Position numbers and translations under genes: made by a program
The notes under the pieces: model-generated
Seen by the model: only the letters and a program-made list of their open reading frames with translations
Told to the model about the DNA's origin: nothing
Databases searched by the model: none
Shown here: piece by piece, positions 7,913-14,928 of the stretch
Numbering within the stretch: the first letter of the stretch is position 1
Layout of the letters: every line of letters begins with the position of its first letter
NCBI GenBank assembly: GCA_017936245.1
Contig: JAGBFY010000315.1
Location: 1 to 16,554 of the forward strand
Origin: Kiritimatiellia bacterium
GTDB taxonomy: Bacteria > Verrucomicrobiota > Kiritimatiellia > RFP12 > UBA1067
DNA length: 16,554 nucleotides
Reading direction: 5' to 3'

Positions 7913-7932
7913 TTCAGAGGCGGCTCGGCGTT

Positions 7933-7967
7933 AAAAAAGGGATCCTGCGGGGGCCAGTGGGGACCCT
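7933..7967 (-). terminator. Possible minus-strand terminator hairpin
   Basis: On the minus strand AGGGTCC pairs with GGATCCCT, leaving one bulged T, and a run of six T follows (A33-A38 on the + strand). The 15-base loop makes it weak, and no minus-strand gene feeds into it. If real, it would stop antisense transcription entering from the GH78 side. Confidence 0.3.
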
Positions 7968-8081
7968 ACTTGCTGGAATCTGTGGGGATAGGCCCTTGCG
8001 GAGTGGATGAAATGATGGAAAAGGGAATTAGAGAGTGAGCGGTATTTACCGTCCCTGGATGGAGAGAGGCATTGAAGAATG

Positions 8082-8090
8082 TGGTATAAT
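8082..8090 (+). promoter_or_regulatory. Extended -10 promoter of GH78, leaderless
   Basis: TGG (8082-8084) precedes a consensus TATAAT (8085-8090). No -35 is visible about 17 bp upstream, which fits an extended -10 promoter. Only 7 bases separate the -10 from the ATG at 8098, so transcription should start at or within a base or two of the ATG, and the mRNA would have no leader. Confidence 0.75.
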
Positions 8091-8097
8091 TGACAAT

Positions 8098-11010
8098 ATG
8101 AAAAGATTGATGTTTTTTGCTTTTTGTGCCGCAACAGCATTATGCGGCTGTGTGGAATCTGCAGCGAGCGGCTTTTCTTCTCGTGTCGCAATAACCGGTC
8201 TTGAGGTAAACCGTCTCGAATGTCCGGGGAACGTAAGAGCACCTGTATTTTCCTGGAAAATGGAAACGTCCCGTGCCGGTGCAAGGCAGGTTGCGTACCG
8301 CATTGTCGTATCAGAGGCCGGCAAGAGTGGGGCTAAGGTCGTATGGGATTCGGGTGAGGTGAAATCTGACGTCTCTGTGGGGATAGCGTATGCTGGAAAA
8401 AAACTCAAGAGCGCTGCGAAGTATTCATGGAGGGTTTCGGTTCTTGATGAGAATGGTGAATGGACAACTTCAGAGAGCCGTTTTGGAACGGGGCTTCTTT
8501 CCGATTCCGACTGGATTGGAACGGAATGGATCGCAGTGCAGGATCCGTCTCCAGAAGTCACGAAAGTGATGGCAAAGGAGAATCTGGCCGTTCCCGGGAC
8601 AAGCTGTTTCCTGAAAAAGATCAATATGGGAAAAGATGTTGTCGAGGCGATGTGGACTGTCACCGGTCAGGGGGTGTTTGAAGCTTACGTAAACGGAGTG
8701 CGTGCTGGTGACGATTTCCTTAAGCCTGGCTTTACTCACGTTTTAAAGACCCGTCATGCGTTTACATACGATGTGACGCCGCTTCTTTCAGGAACGGGTG
8801 CGGATGTATTTTCGGCAGAGGTCTCGTCCGGATGGTGGCGAGATAAGATTGTCGGATATCGTGGTCGTGAGTCCGCGTTCCGTGCCCAACTTGTAATACG
8901 GTATGCGGATGGTTCAGAGAAGCGTTTTGGAACCGACGCCACATGGTTCGGTGCAATCGCCGGCCGCATCAGGCGTGCTTCAATCTTCGAGGGCGAAGAG
9001 TATGATGCGCGTGTGGCGGATTGCTGGAAAACATCCGCTTCCTGCAATGGATTCAAGCCGGTGAGGATTGTTTCGGAATTCAAGGGCGAAATACTTCCGA
9101 TGGAAGGGCCGACGGTCCGCCTGCGCGAAGATCTTTCCCTCTCGCCTGTCAAAGCGTATGTCTGGAAGGATGTAGAAGGGGCGGACACCAACCGTTTTGG
9201 GCGTGTGGTGAAGCTGCGCAGCTATGTGAAGAATGAGGCCATCAAGCTGAATGCGGGAGAGAGGCTTGTCGTCGATTTCGCACAGAATTCGGCTGGGGTG
9301 CCGAAGTTTGTCCTCAAGGCCAAGGCTGGAACTGTGGTTACATTCCTTCCCGCCGAAATGCTCAATGACGAATCGGGTCTCAAGAGCCGTGGCAACGACG
9401 GTCCGGAAGGCAGCATCTACCGTAAAAACTTGCGTACCATCGCTAATACCGGAGCAAAGGCGACATACATCGCATCCGGCAAGGGTGAAGAGACCTATAT
9501 GCCGAGGTTCTCGTTTTTCGGCTACCGGTATGCATCAATCGAGGCTACGGCTCCTGTTACGATACTCAAGCTTGAATCGGTACCTGTCACGTCGATTTCA
9601 AAATCGCTTGAGCGGGGCTGTCTGACGACAGGTGTATCAGATGTGAACAGGCTGATATCCAACATTCTTTGGGGGCAGTACTCAAACTACCTTTCCGTTC
9701 CAACGGACTGTCCTCAGCGCAACGAACGCCTTGGATGGACGGCGGATACGCAGGTGTTCTGTGCGGCAGCCTCCTGCAACGCCGATGTCTACGGATTCCT
9801 TTCGAAATGGATGCGTGACATGCGCGACAGCCAGCATGAGGACGGATCGTTTCCCGGCGTCGCGCCCCTTGCTCAGTATGGAAATACTCCACATGAGCTT
9901 GGATGGGCTGACGCAGGAGTGATTGTTCCATACACGATGTGGCGACGTTACGGCGACGCGACAATACTAAAAGAAAACTGGGATGCTATGGTGAAGTTTG
10001 TCGATGCGGTGTCCCGCGTGCGCTACACCAATGCCGAGTCGTGCCAGCGTCACCAGTGGGCCGACTGGCTTTCGTATGAGCCTTACGAAACGAACAGCGG
10101 CAAGGCGAACGGACGCGGACTGCAGGGTGCGGCTCAAAAAGAGGCGGTGCGCCTTTCGCGTCAATACTGGAAGTATCTCGGCGGTTGCTACTGGCTTTGG
10201 GATGCGCGCATGATGTCGGAGATGGCGACAGCTCTTGGCAGGGAATCTGAGGCTGCAAAGTATGAAGCGATGGCAAAGGAGGCTCTTGCGTATGTGCGCA
10301 AGGAGTTCCTGCAGAAGGACGGCATGCTTCCGCAGTTCCTGCGCGGATTGCAGACGCCCGCACTTTTTGCGCTCAGGTTCGGCATCCTCGACAGCCCCGA
10401 AGCCATTGCGGCCACAAAGGACGGGCTTATGAAGAATATCAAGGATCACGGGGACTGCCTTCAAACGGGATTCCTTGGCACGTCCATCCTGATGGATACG
10501 CTCACCTATGACGCTGGTGCACCCGATGTCGCTTATACGCTTCTTCTTCAGCACAAGAATCCGAGTTGGCTGTATTCGGTGGATCAAGGTGCAACAACGA
10601 TATGGGAGCGTTGGGACAGCTACGTCAAGGCAACGGGGTTTGGCTCTGCCGGTATGAACAGTTTCAACCACTATGCATATGGAGCCGTCCTGTCATGGAT
10701 GTATGGAACTATGGCCGGAATACGCGAAGGGTCTTTAGGAAAGGGGTTCAAGGAATTTGTTCTTGCTCCGTTGCCGGACCGTCGCGTCGGTAAGGTTGAC
10801 GCTTCGTTCGATTCTCCGTATGGCATGATTCGTTCGGCCTGGAATTACGGAAAGGACGGATCATGGACTTGGAATTTCACGATTCCGCCGAACACCACAG
10901 CCATTGTTGTTGTTCCCGGTTGCAAGAGCGAAACGCTCGGCCCCGGCATGTATACGAGAAAAATCGTCTTGTCACCGACTAAAATTTTTTTCAAAAAGTG
11001 CTTGCATTGA
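8098..11010 (+). CDS. GH78 alpha-L-rhamnosidase-like lipoprotein
   Basis: A 970-aa exported enzyme of the alpha-L-rhamnosidase family GH78, an inverting (alpha/alpha)6-barrel family that removes terminal rhamnose. The N-terminus is a lipoprotein signal ending in a lipobox LCGC with Cys18 as the lipidation site, so it is probably membrane-anchored. N-terminal beta-sandwich domains cover about 27-500, including VNRLECPGNVRAPVFSW near 37-53. The catalytic signature VPTDCPQRNERLGWTAD (534-550) carries conserved acids Asp537 and Glu543. IWERWDSY near 835 contains Glu837, the position of the family's general base. A C-terminal beta-sandwich ends the protein. An in-frame ATG-less extension back to 8035 exists, but the promoter at 8085-8090 lies inside it and the lipoprotein signal begins at 8098, so I chose 8098. 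No Shine-Dalgarno precedes it. Family is secure; whether rhamnose is the true substrate is not. Confidence 0.9.
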   Translation: MKRLMFFAFCAATALCGCVESAASGFSSRVAITGLEVNRLECPGNVRAPVFSWKMETSRAGARQVAYRIVVSEAGKSGAKVVWDSGEVKSDVSVGIAYAGKKLKSAAKYSWRVSVLDENGEWTTSESRFGTGLLSDSDWIGTEWIAVQDPSPEVTKVMAKENLAVPGTSCFLKKINMGKDVVEAMWTVTGQGVFEAYVNGVRAGDDFLKPGFTHVLKTRHAFTYDVTPLLSGTGADVFSAEVSSGWWRDKIVGYRGRESAFRAQLVIRYADGSEKRFGTDATWFGAIAGRIRRASIFEGEEYDARVADCWKTSASCNGFKPVRIVSEFKGEILPMEGPTVRLREDLSLSPVKAYVWKDVEGADTNRFGRVVKLRSYVKNEAIKLNAGERLVVDFAQNSAGVPKFVLKAKAGTVVTFLPAEMLNDESGLKSRGNDGPEGSIYRKNLRTIANTGAKATYIASGKGEETYMPRFSFFGYRYASIEATAPVTILKLESVPVTSISKSLERGCLTTGVSDVNRLISNILWGQYSNYLSVPTDCPQRNERLGWTADTQVFCAAASCNADVYGFLSKWMRDMRDSQHEDGSFPGVAPLAQYGNTPHELGWADAGVIVPYTMWRRYGDATILKENWDAMVKFVDAVSRVRYTNAESCQRHQWADWLSYEPYETNSGKANGRGLQGAAQKEAVRLSRQYWKYLGGCYWLWDARMMSEMATALGRESEAAKYEAMAKEALAYVRKEFLQKDGMLPQFLRGLQTPALFALRFGILDSPEAIAATKDGLMKNIKDHGDCLQTGFLGTSILMDTLTYDAGAPDVAYTLLLQHKNPSWLYSVDQGATTIWERWDSYVKATGFGSAGMNSFNHYAYGAVLSWMYGTMAGIREGSLGKGFKEFVLAPLPDRRVGKVDASFDSPYGMIRSAWNYGKDGSWTWNFTIPPNTTAIVVVPGCKSETLGPGMYTRKIVLSPTKIFFKKCLH

Positions 11011-11030
11011 AAACCGGCATATGATATTAT
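11002..11030 (+). promoter_or_regulatory. Promoter of the tRNA-Asp cluster
   Basis: A -35 TTGCAT (11002-11007) and -10 TATTAT (11025-11030) are spaced by 17 bp, with TGA before the -10 (11022-11024). The -35 overlaps the stop codon region of the GH78 gene. Transcription would start near 11037, about 17 bases before tRNA-Asp. Confidence 0.7.
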
Positions 11031-11053
11031 ACACCTCGTTTTTCACCCATCGC

Positions 11054-11130
11054 GGGGTCGTGGCGCAATTGGTTAGCGCACTGGACTGTCGATCCGGGGG
11101 TTGCGGGTTCGAGCCCCGTCGACCCCGCCA
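11054..11130 (+). tRNA. trnD-GUC: tRNA-Asp (anticodon GUC)
   Basis: A complete 77-nt cloverleaf with acceptor GGGGTCG/CGACCCC, discriminator G and encoded CCA (11128-11130). The anticodon stem CTGGA/TCCGG carries the loop CTGTCGA, giving GTC. The bases GC just before 11054 would extend pairing into the CCA, but the standard 7-bp acceptor fits the start used here. Confidence 0.96.
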
Positions 11131-11155
11131 TTAAGTGAAAAGCAAATGACAATTG

Positions 11156-11180
11156 ACCATCCTGCAACGGATGGTTTTTT
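11156..11180 (+). terminator. Terminator-like hairpin after tRNA-Asp
   Basis: ACCATCC (11156-11162) pairs with GGATGGT (11169-11175) around a TGCAAC loop and is followed by a run of six T (11175-11180). This is a good intrinsic terminator shape lying only 5 bases before tRNA-Gly. I see no separate promoter for tRNA-Gly, so it may be a partial terminator that sets the ratio of tRNA-Asp to tRNA-Gly/Leu. Confidence 0.75.
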
Positions 11181-11185
11181 GTTAA

Positions 11186-11259
11186 GCGGGCGTAGCTCAA
11201 TGGCAGAGCTCCAGCCTTCCAAGCTGGCTACGAGGGTTCGATTCCCTTCGCCCGCTCCA
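11186..11259 (+). tRNA. trnG-UCC: tRNA-Gly (anticodon UCC)
   Basis: A complete 74-nt cloverleaf with acceptor GCGGGCG/CGCCCGC, discriminator T and encoded CCA (11257-11259). The anticodon stem CCAGC/GCTGG carries the loop CTTCCAA, giving TCC. It lies 5 bases after the T-run of a terminator-like hairpin and 10 bases before tRNA-Leu. Confidence 0.96.
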
Positions 11260-11269
11260 TTTGTTTTTT

Positions 11270-11355
11270 GCCGGAGTGGCGAAATGGCAGACGCAGCAGA
11301 CTCAAAATCTGCCGCACGTGAGTGTGTGAGGGTTCGAGTCCCTCCTCCGGCACCA
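11270..11355 (+). tRNA. trnL-CAA: tRNA-Leu (anticodon CAA)
   Basis: A complete 86-nt class II tRNA with a long variable arm. The acceptor GCCGGAG pairs with CTCCGGC, followed by discriminator A and encoded CCA (11353-11355). The anticodon stem GCAGA/TCTGC carries the loop CTCAAAA, giving CAA for the codon TTG. No T-rich terminator is evident in the bases after it. Confidence 0.95.
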
Positions 11356-11440
11356 TTTTGCTGATGTTTCCCTTGTTTACGGCTCTGTTCAATTGCATTT
11401 GTGTTTTAGTGGAATAGTGTCAATTTTTCCGGTGTTGTGA

Positions 11441-11469
11441 TTGCGTGGGATTTTATGAAATGCTATAAT
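11441..11469 (+). promoter_or_regulatory. Promoter of the rsmE operon
   Basis: A -35 TTGCGT (11441-11446) and a consensus -10 TATAAT (11464-11469) are spaced by exactly 17 bp, with TGC before the -10 (11461-11463). Transcription would start near 11476, giving a leader of about 50 nt before the chosen rsmE ATG. The 11356-11440 stretch between tRNA-Leu and this promoter shows nothing else. Confidence 0.78.
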
Positions 11470-11526
11470 TTACGCCAATAAGTTTGATAGTGGCAGAAGT
11501 TGGGGTTTTCTGTCCTGATTTTGCTG

Positions 11527-12315
11527 ATGAACAGGATACTTTTTGAAGAAAATGAAATTGTCGATGGACGTGCGGTGTTCTCTGACGAGCGCGCCGAACA
11601 CGTGCTTAATGTGTTGCACGGATCCGTCGGGCAGGTTCTCAAGACAGGCGAGATAGATGGGCTTGTCGGTACGTCGACAATCGTTGAGATACGCAATCTA
11701 CATGAGAGGGCGCCGGGTTCGGCTCAGCGGGGGAATGGACTTTGGGCTGGTGAGATAGTCGTCGAATGCAGCCATTCGGAAAAATCAGCGGAACCTTGGA
11801 TAGATCTGATTCTCGCTCCGCCGCGACCGCGGGTTTTGAAACGTCTGCTTCCGCAGCTGGCGGCGATGGGTGTGGGGAAGATCGTGCTGGTAGGGGCTGA
11901 GAAGGTGGAGAAGGCGTTCTGGGGTGCGCAGCTTGTGAAGGAAGATGTGTATCGTCCTTTGCTTGTTGATGGTCTCATGCAGTGCGGAACGACAATCCTG
12001 CCGACAATTCGCATTGAAAAGAATTTCCGTCGGTATGTGGATGAACGGATGGAAGAGGAATTCGCCGATCATCTGAAGATTGTCGCGCATCCTCCAAAAG
12101 ATGGGGAGTTGTCGGCAGCTTGCTCTCGCTTGCCGGAGCGGCCGGTGGTGGCAATCGGGTCAGAGGGCGGCTGGACAGACGATGAGGTCGCTCTTCTTGA
12201 GAGTAAGGGCTTTTCGCGGTATTCGCTCGGAAGCCGAATCCTCCGCACCGATACCGCAACGATAGCGGTAATTGCCCAGCTGATGGGAAAAAACAAAAGC
12301 ATACTGTTGAATTAG
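11527..12315 (+). CDS. rsmE: 16S rRNA m3U1498 methyltransferase RsmE
   Basis: A 262-aa SPOUT-class methyltransferase that methylates N3 of U1498 in 16S rRNA using S-adenosylmethionine. The N-terminal PUA-like domain begins with MNRILFEENEI and spans about 1-75. The SPOUT domain follows, with the knot motifs VVAIGSEGGWTDDE (207-220) and YSLGSRILRTDTA (232-244), both diagnostic of RsmE. The length matches the family (about 240-260 aa). The start at 11527 is chosen because family members begin with this residue pattern. An in-frame TTG at 11500 would add nine hydrophobic residues that look wrong for the family. No Shine-Dalgarno precedes 11527, which is unusual here. It heads an operon with a lipoprotein and a GspE/PilB ATPase. 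Confidence 0.93.
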   Translation: MNRILFEENEIVDGRAVFSDERAEHVLNVLHGSVGQVLKTGEIDGLVGTSTIVEIRNLHERAPGSAQRGNGLWAGEIVVECSHSEKSAEPWIDLILAPPRPRVLKRLLPQLAAMGVGKIVLVGAEKVEKAFWGAQLVKEDVYRPLLVDGLMQCGTTILPTIRIEKNFRRYVDERMEEEFADHLKIVAHPPKDGELSAACSRLPERPVVAIGSEGGWTDDEVALLESKGFSRYSLGSRILRTDTATIAVIAQLMGKNKSILLN

Positions 12316-12328
12316 GGAGATTGTAAGC

Positions 12329-13417
12329 ATGAAGAAGAAAGTGAGCTTAATCCGTGTGGCTAAATGTATCGCTGTAACAGCATGTGTCGTATGCTGTGGT
12401 TGCGATGTCGAGATTCCGTCGTTACGGAAGGCTACGGAGCAGGTGGCGAAATACACAACAGAGCAGACTCCAAAAGAGCTTGCTGAGCCGATCGCCGCTC
12501 AGATCGTCAATGAACGGGCTTCGCTGGAACATTTTGCCGCAAGCCGTCTTAAGATGATAGAAGCATCTGCGATGCAGACGGAGAAAGCTCTTAGAGAGAT
12601 CAGATCCGACCGCGACTTGATGTCGAAAAGGGTCAATGAGATTTCTGGAAAGGTTTTTGCGGACAAGAATGCTGGTGCCGAAGATGTGCTGTTGGCATTG
12701 TTGAAGGATCCCACCCTCAATTCACTGGCATCGAAGCATCTTGGAAATGATTTCGCACTGCTGAACACGGAATTTGTATCAAAGGTGCGCAACGCTGCCG
12801 CAAAAGAGAAGGAAAGAGATCAGGAACTCGCTGATAACAGGCAGAATTACCGTGAGCTGATCAGTTCGGCAGAAGGCAAGGCGGCTGCCGCCGCAAAGCG
12901 TACTGCAAACGACGTTGCCAAGGTGCAGAGGGAGATCGCCGACAAGGAGAAGCGTTTGAAACAGATGCGTTCGTCGTTGATTGGGTCGCGTGACGCAAAG
13001 CTGAAGAGGGAGAGGGAGATCCGCAGTCTGGAGAATGAAATACTTAGAGCTCGCACTAGACTTGATTTGATCAGACGCGAGTCCAGCAGGCAAACCTCCG
13101 GCATATCCAGAAGCCAGGCACAGATGCGGTTTGACAATGTCAACAAAGATATCGAACGTCGCTATAAGAATATAATGACAGTTCAGCAGGTGGCAGATGA
13201 ATATGAGCAGAATACAGTCCGGAAACTTGATGCTGCCATGTGTGCCAAGGAAGATGAACTCGAATCAAAGATGGCGATGCTTGAGTCCCAGAAGGTGTTC
13301 ATATCAAGCGTTTCAACGGGGATTGACAAGCTAGGCATGGCCGATTTGAAGAAGATTCGCTCCGAAATCGAGAAAACGCTTGCGTGTAAGCCTAAAGCTT
13401 CCGTGAAAGGGAAATAG
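12329..13417 (+). CDS. Coiled-coil lipoprotein, unknown function
   Basis: A 362-aa protein that I do not recognise as a named family. The N-terminus has a basic start, a hydrophobic stretch and CCGC, with Cys25 as the likely lipidated residue. The -3 position is Cys rather than the usual Leu, so the lipobox is imperfect. Residues from about 60 to 110, 150 to 250 and 265 to 325 are rich in Ala, Lys, Glu and Arg with heptad-like spacing, so most of the protein should be an extended coiled coil, interrupted near 112-145 by a short segment (AEDVLLALLKDPTLNSLASKHL) that may be globular. The start has AGGGAG (12314-12319) upstream. It lies 13 bases after rsmE and 4 bases before the ATPase gene. A role as an envelope-spanning or scaffold partner is possible but is only inferred from shape and neighbours. 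Confidence 0.8.
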   Translation: MKKKVSLIRVAKCIAVTACVVCCGCDVEIPSLRKATEQVAKYTTEQTPKELAEPIAAQIVNERASLEHFAASRLKMIEASAMQTEKALREIRSDRDLMSKRVNEISGKVFADKNAGAEDVLLALLKDPTLNSLASKHLGNDFALLNTEFVSKVRNAAAKEKERDQELADNRQNYRELISSAEGKAAAAAKRTANDVAKVQREIADKEKRLKQMRSSLIGSRDAKLKREREIRSLENEILRARTRLDLIRRESSRQTSGISRSQAQMRFDNVNKDIERRYKNIMTVQQVADEYEQNTVRKLDAAMCAKEDELESKMAMLESQKVFISSVSTGIDKLGMADLKKIRSEIEKTLACKPKASVKGK

Positions 13418-13421
13418 CCTT

Positions 13422-14888
13422 ATGGCGGAAATCAAGGATCATGTTGATCTCTCATTGATAGCGATCGACCCCGCCTGTGTCATGAAGGTGCCGGCGGAGT
13501 TTGCGTTGCAGAAATCCGTTCTTCCGCTTTGCATGGTCGATGGCGATTTCATCGTCGCCATGGCTGATCCGTCTGAGGTTAAGACCATTGCGGCATTGAG
13601 AGGAGCTCTGGGAGTTCCCGTGATAGCAAAGTCGGCTGATCCGGAATCCCTCAACGAATATCTCCTGAAACTTTACGGAAGCGTACAGGCGATCCGAGAG
13701 GATTCTGCGCGTGACGATGCCGTATCAACGGTGGACTATCTGATACGATCGGCCTTTATACGGCATGCGTCTGACATACATTTCGATCCGGGGCGGGATG
13801 GGATGAGAGTGCGTTTCCGTATCGATGGAGAGCTTGAGGACATAACAAACATATCTCCCGATCTCCAGCCGCCGGTCACCAGCCGGTTGAAGGTGCTCGC
13901 AAACTTGAAGCTCGACGAAAGGCGCGCTCCTCAGGATGGTGCGTTCACGTGGCGGGTGCCGGATGCCTTTTCTGACGATGTGACCGATCTTGATGTGCGA
14001 TTGGCAACGCTTCCGGGTCGATATGGTGAGCGTGTGACGTTGCGTCTTTTGGAGACCTCGACCAAACACTACACGACTGACGCTCTTGGCTTTTCGGATG
14101 ATCACCGGTCGGTGTTTGAGGGTGTTCTGGCATCTCCGCATGGGTTGGTGCTGCTTACCGGGCCGACCGGAAGCGGAAAGACCACGACCCTGTATGCCGC
14201 GATTCAGCATCTTCTTGAGTTGCGTCCGTTGAACATCATCACAGTTGAAAACCCTGTTGAATACGAAATACCGGGGATATTCCAGTCGGAGGTGGACTAT
14301 GCCGACAGGGTCAACTTCTCAAAGGCGCTGAGATCTATTCTGCGCCATGATCCGGACGTGATAATGATCGGAGAGATACGCGACGGAGAGTCTCTGGATA
14401 CTGCGGTAAAGGCGGCGTTGACCGGGCATCTCGTCCTTTCCACCCTGCATACGAACGATGCGGTAAATGCCGTTACCCGTCTTACGAACATGGGACTCGA
14501 GCGTCACCTTGCGGCGGCGACACTGCGGCTTTCCGTCGCGCAGCGTCTGGCTCGCGCTCTTTGTCCCTACTGCCGCGAGCCGTATCATGTCACTGTGCAG
14601 GAAGCTGCATTGTGCGGTATTCCTGAGCTGGAGGGCGAGACGGTATACAGGCCGCACGGATGCCTTTATTGCGCGGGGCGCGGACTCAAGGGGCGCACGG
14701 GGCTTTTTGAGTTCTTCAAGCCGGATGCCGCCATTTCGTCTGCAATCGCATCGGGAGCGAGTGAATCAGAGATAGCAGACATGCGCCGTGCACGTGGCGA
14801 ATCCACTCTTTTTGAGGATGGGCTTTCCAAATGCCTTGCAGGGATTACGACGCTCAAAGAAGTCCATCGTGTCGCAGGTGTGTTCTGA
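13422..14888 (+). CDS. GspE/PilB-family secretion or pilus assembly ATPase
   Basis: A 488-aa cytoplasmic hexameric ATPase that powers pseudopilus (type II secretion) or type IV pilus assembly. An MshEN/T2SSE N-terminal domain spans about 8-86. The catalytic core has Walker A GPTGSGKT (247-254), an Asp box ITVENPVEYEIPG (273-285), Walker B VIMIGEIRDG (313-322) and the His box GHLVLSTLHTND (335-346). Two CxxC pairs (Cys381/384 and Cys414/417) form the zinc-binding element typical of GspE/PilB and absent from PilT retraction ATPases. Length is slightly short because only one N-terminal MshEN unit is present. Start ATG 13422 has GAAAGGGAAA upstream and is 4 bases after the lipoprotein stop. No pilin, inner membrane platform or secretin gene is in view, so type II secretion and type IV pilus cannot be separated. 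Confidence 0.95.
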   Translation: MAEIKDHVDLSLIAIDPACVMKVPAEFALQKSVLPLCMVDGDFIVAMADPSEVKTIAALRGALGVPVIAKSADPESLNEYLLKLYGSVQAIREDSARDDAVSTVDYLIRSAFIRHASDIHFDPGRDGMRVRFRIDGELEDITNISPDLQPPVTSRLKVLANLKLDERRAPQDGAFTWRVPDAFSDDVTDLDVRLATLPGRYGERVTLRLLETSTKHYTTDALGFSDDHRSVFEGVLASPHGLVLLTGPTGSGKTTTLYAAIQHLLELRPLNIITVENPVEYEIPGIFQSEVDYADRVNFSKALRSILRHDPDVIMIGEIRDGESLDTAVKAALTGHLVLSTLHTNDAVNAVTRLTNMGLERHLAAATLRLSVAQRLARALCPYCREPYHVTVQEAALCGIPELEGETVYRPHGCLYCAGRGLKGRTGLFEFFKPDAAISSAIASGASESEIADMRRARGESTLFEDGLSKCLAGITTLKEVHRVAGVF

Positions 14889-14890
14889 GG

Positions 14891-14921
14891 TTGATTCTGA
14901 ACATTCATAAAATGGTATAAT
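14891..14921 (+). promoter_or_regulatory. Extended -10 promoter of kinase/rSAM pair, leaderless
   Basis: TGG (14913-14915) precedes a consensus TATAAT (14916-14921). A -35-like TTGATT (14891-14896) is 19 bp away, longer than ideal. Exactly 7 bases separate the -10 from the ATG at 14929, the same spacing as at 8085-8098, so the transcript should begin at or next to the start codon. Confidence 0.75.
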
Positions 14922-14928
14922 TCGCTCC

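Larger units (their letters stand above)
7850..8084. other. Non-coding intergenic region rich in inverted repeats
   Basis: No convincing gene lies between GH20 and GH78. The region holds a small hairpin (AGAAC 7860-7864 with GTTCT 7872-7876), a long perfect palindrome (7878-7912), and a GC-rich imperfect hairpin (7938-7967) flanked on its left by an A-run. The stretch from 7968 to 8070 is purine-rich and shows no recognised element. It could be a decayed mobile element, an operator region or a structured RNA. Confidence 0.6.

Noticed and set aside
7938..8010. 6S or SRP RNA-like segment
   Set aside because: The G-rich stretch lacks the conserved core motifs of either RNA, so there is no support beyond base composition.
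8035..8097. Longer N-terminus for the GH78 gene starting at 8035
   Set aside because: It would put the TGGTATAAT promoter inside the coding region and hide the lipoprotein signal, which begins at 8098.
7850..8097. CRISPR array or attachment site
   Set aside because: There is one palindrome, not regularly spaced repeats, and no Cas gene or integrase anywhere in the window.
7931..8284. 117-codon minus-strand frame across the intergenic region
   Set aside because: It runs through the GH78 promoter and hairpins and ends in the GH78 signal peptide region. The peptide has no recognisable domain.
9967..10671. 234-codon minus-strand frame opposite the GH78 gene
   Set aside because: It is inside a strongly conserved coding region on the other strand, and its product shows no motif or signal.
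11101..11364. 87-codon frame over the tRNA genes
   Set aside because: It is built almost entirely from tRNA-Asp, tRNA-Gly and tRNA-Leu sequence.
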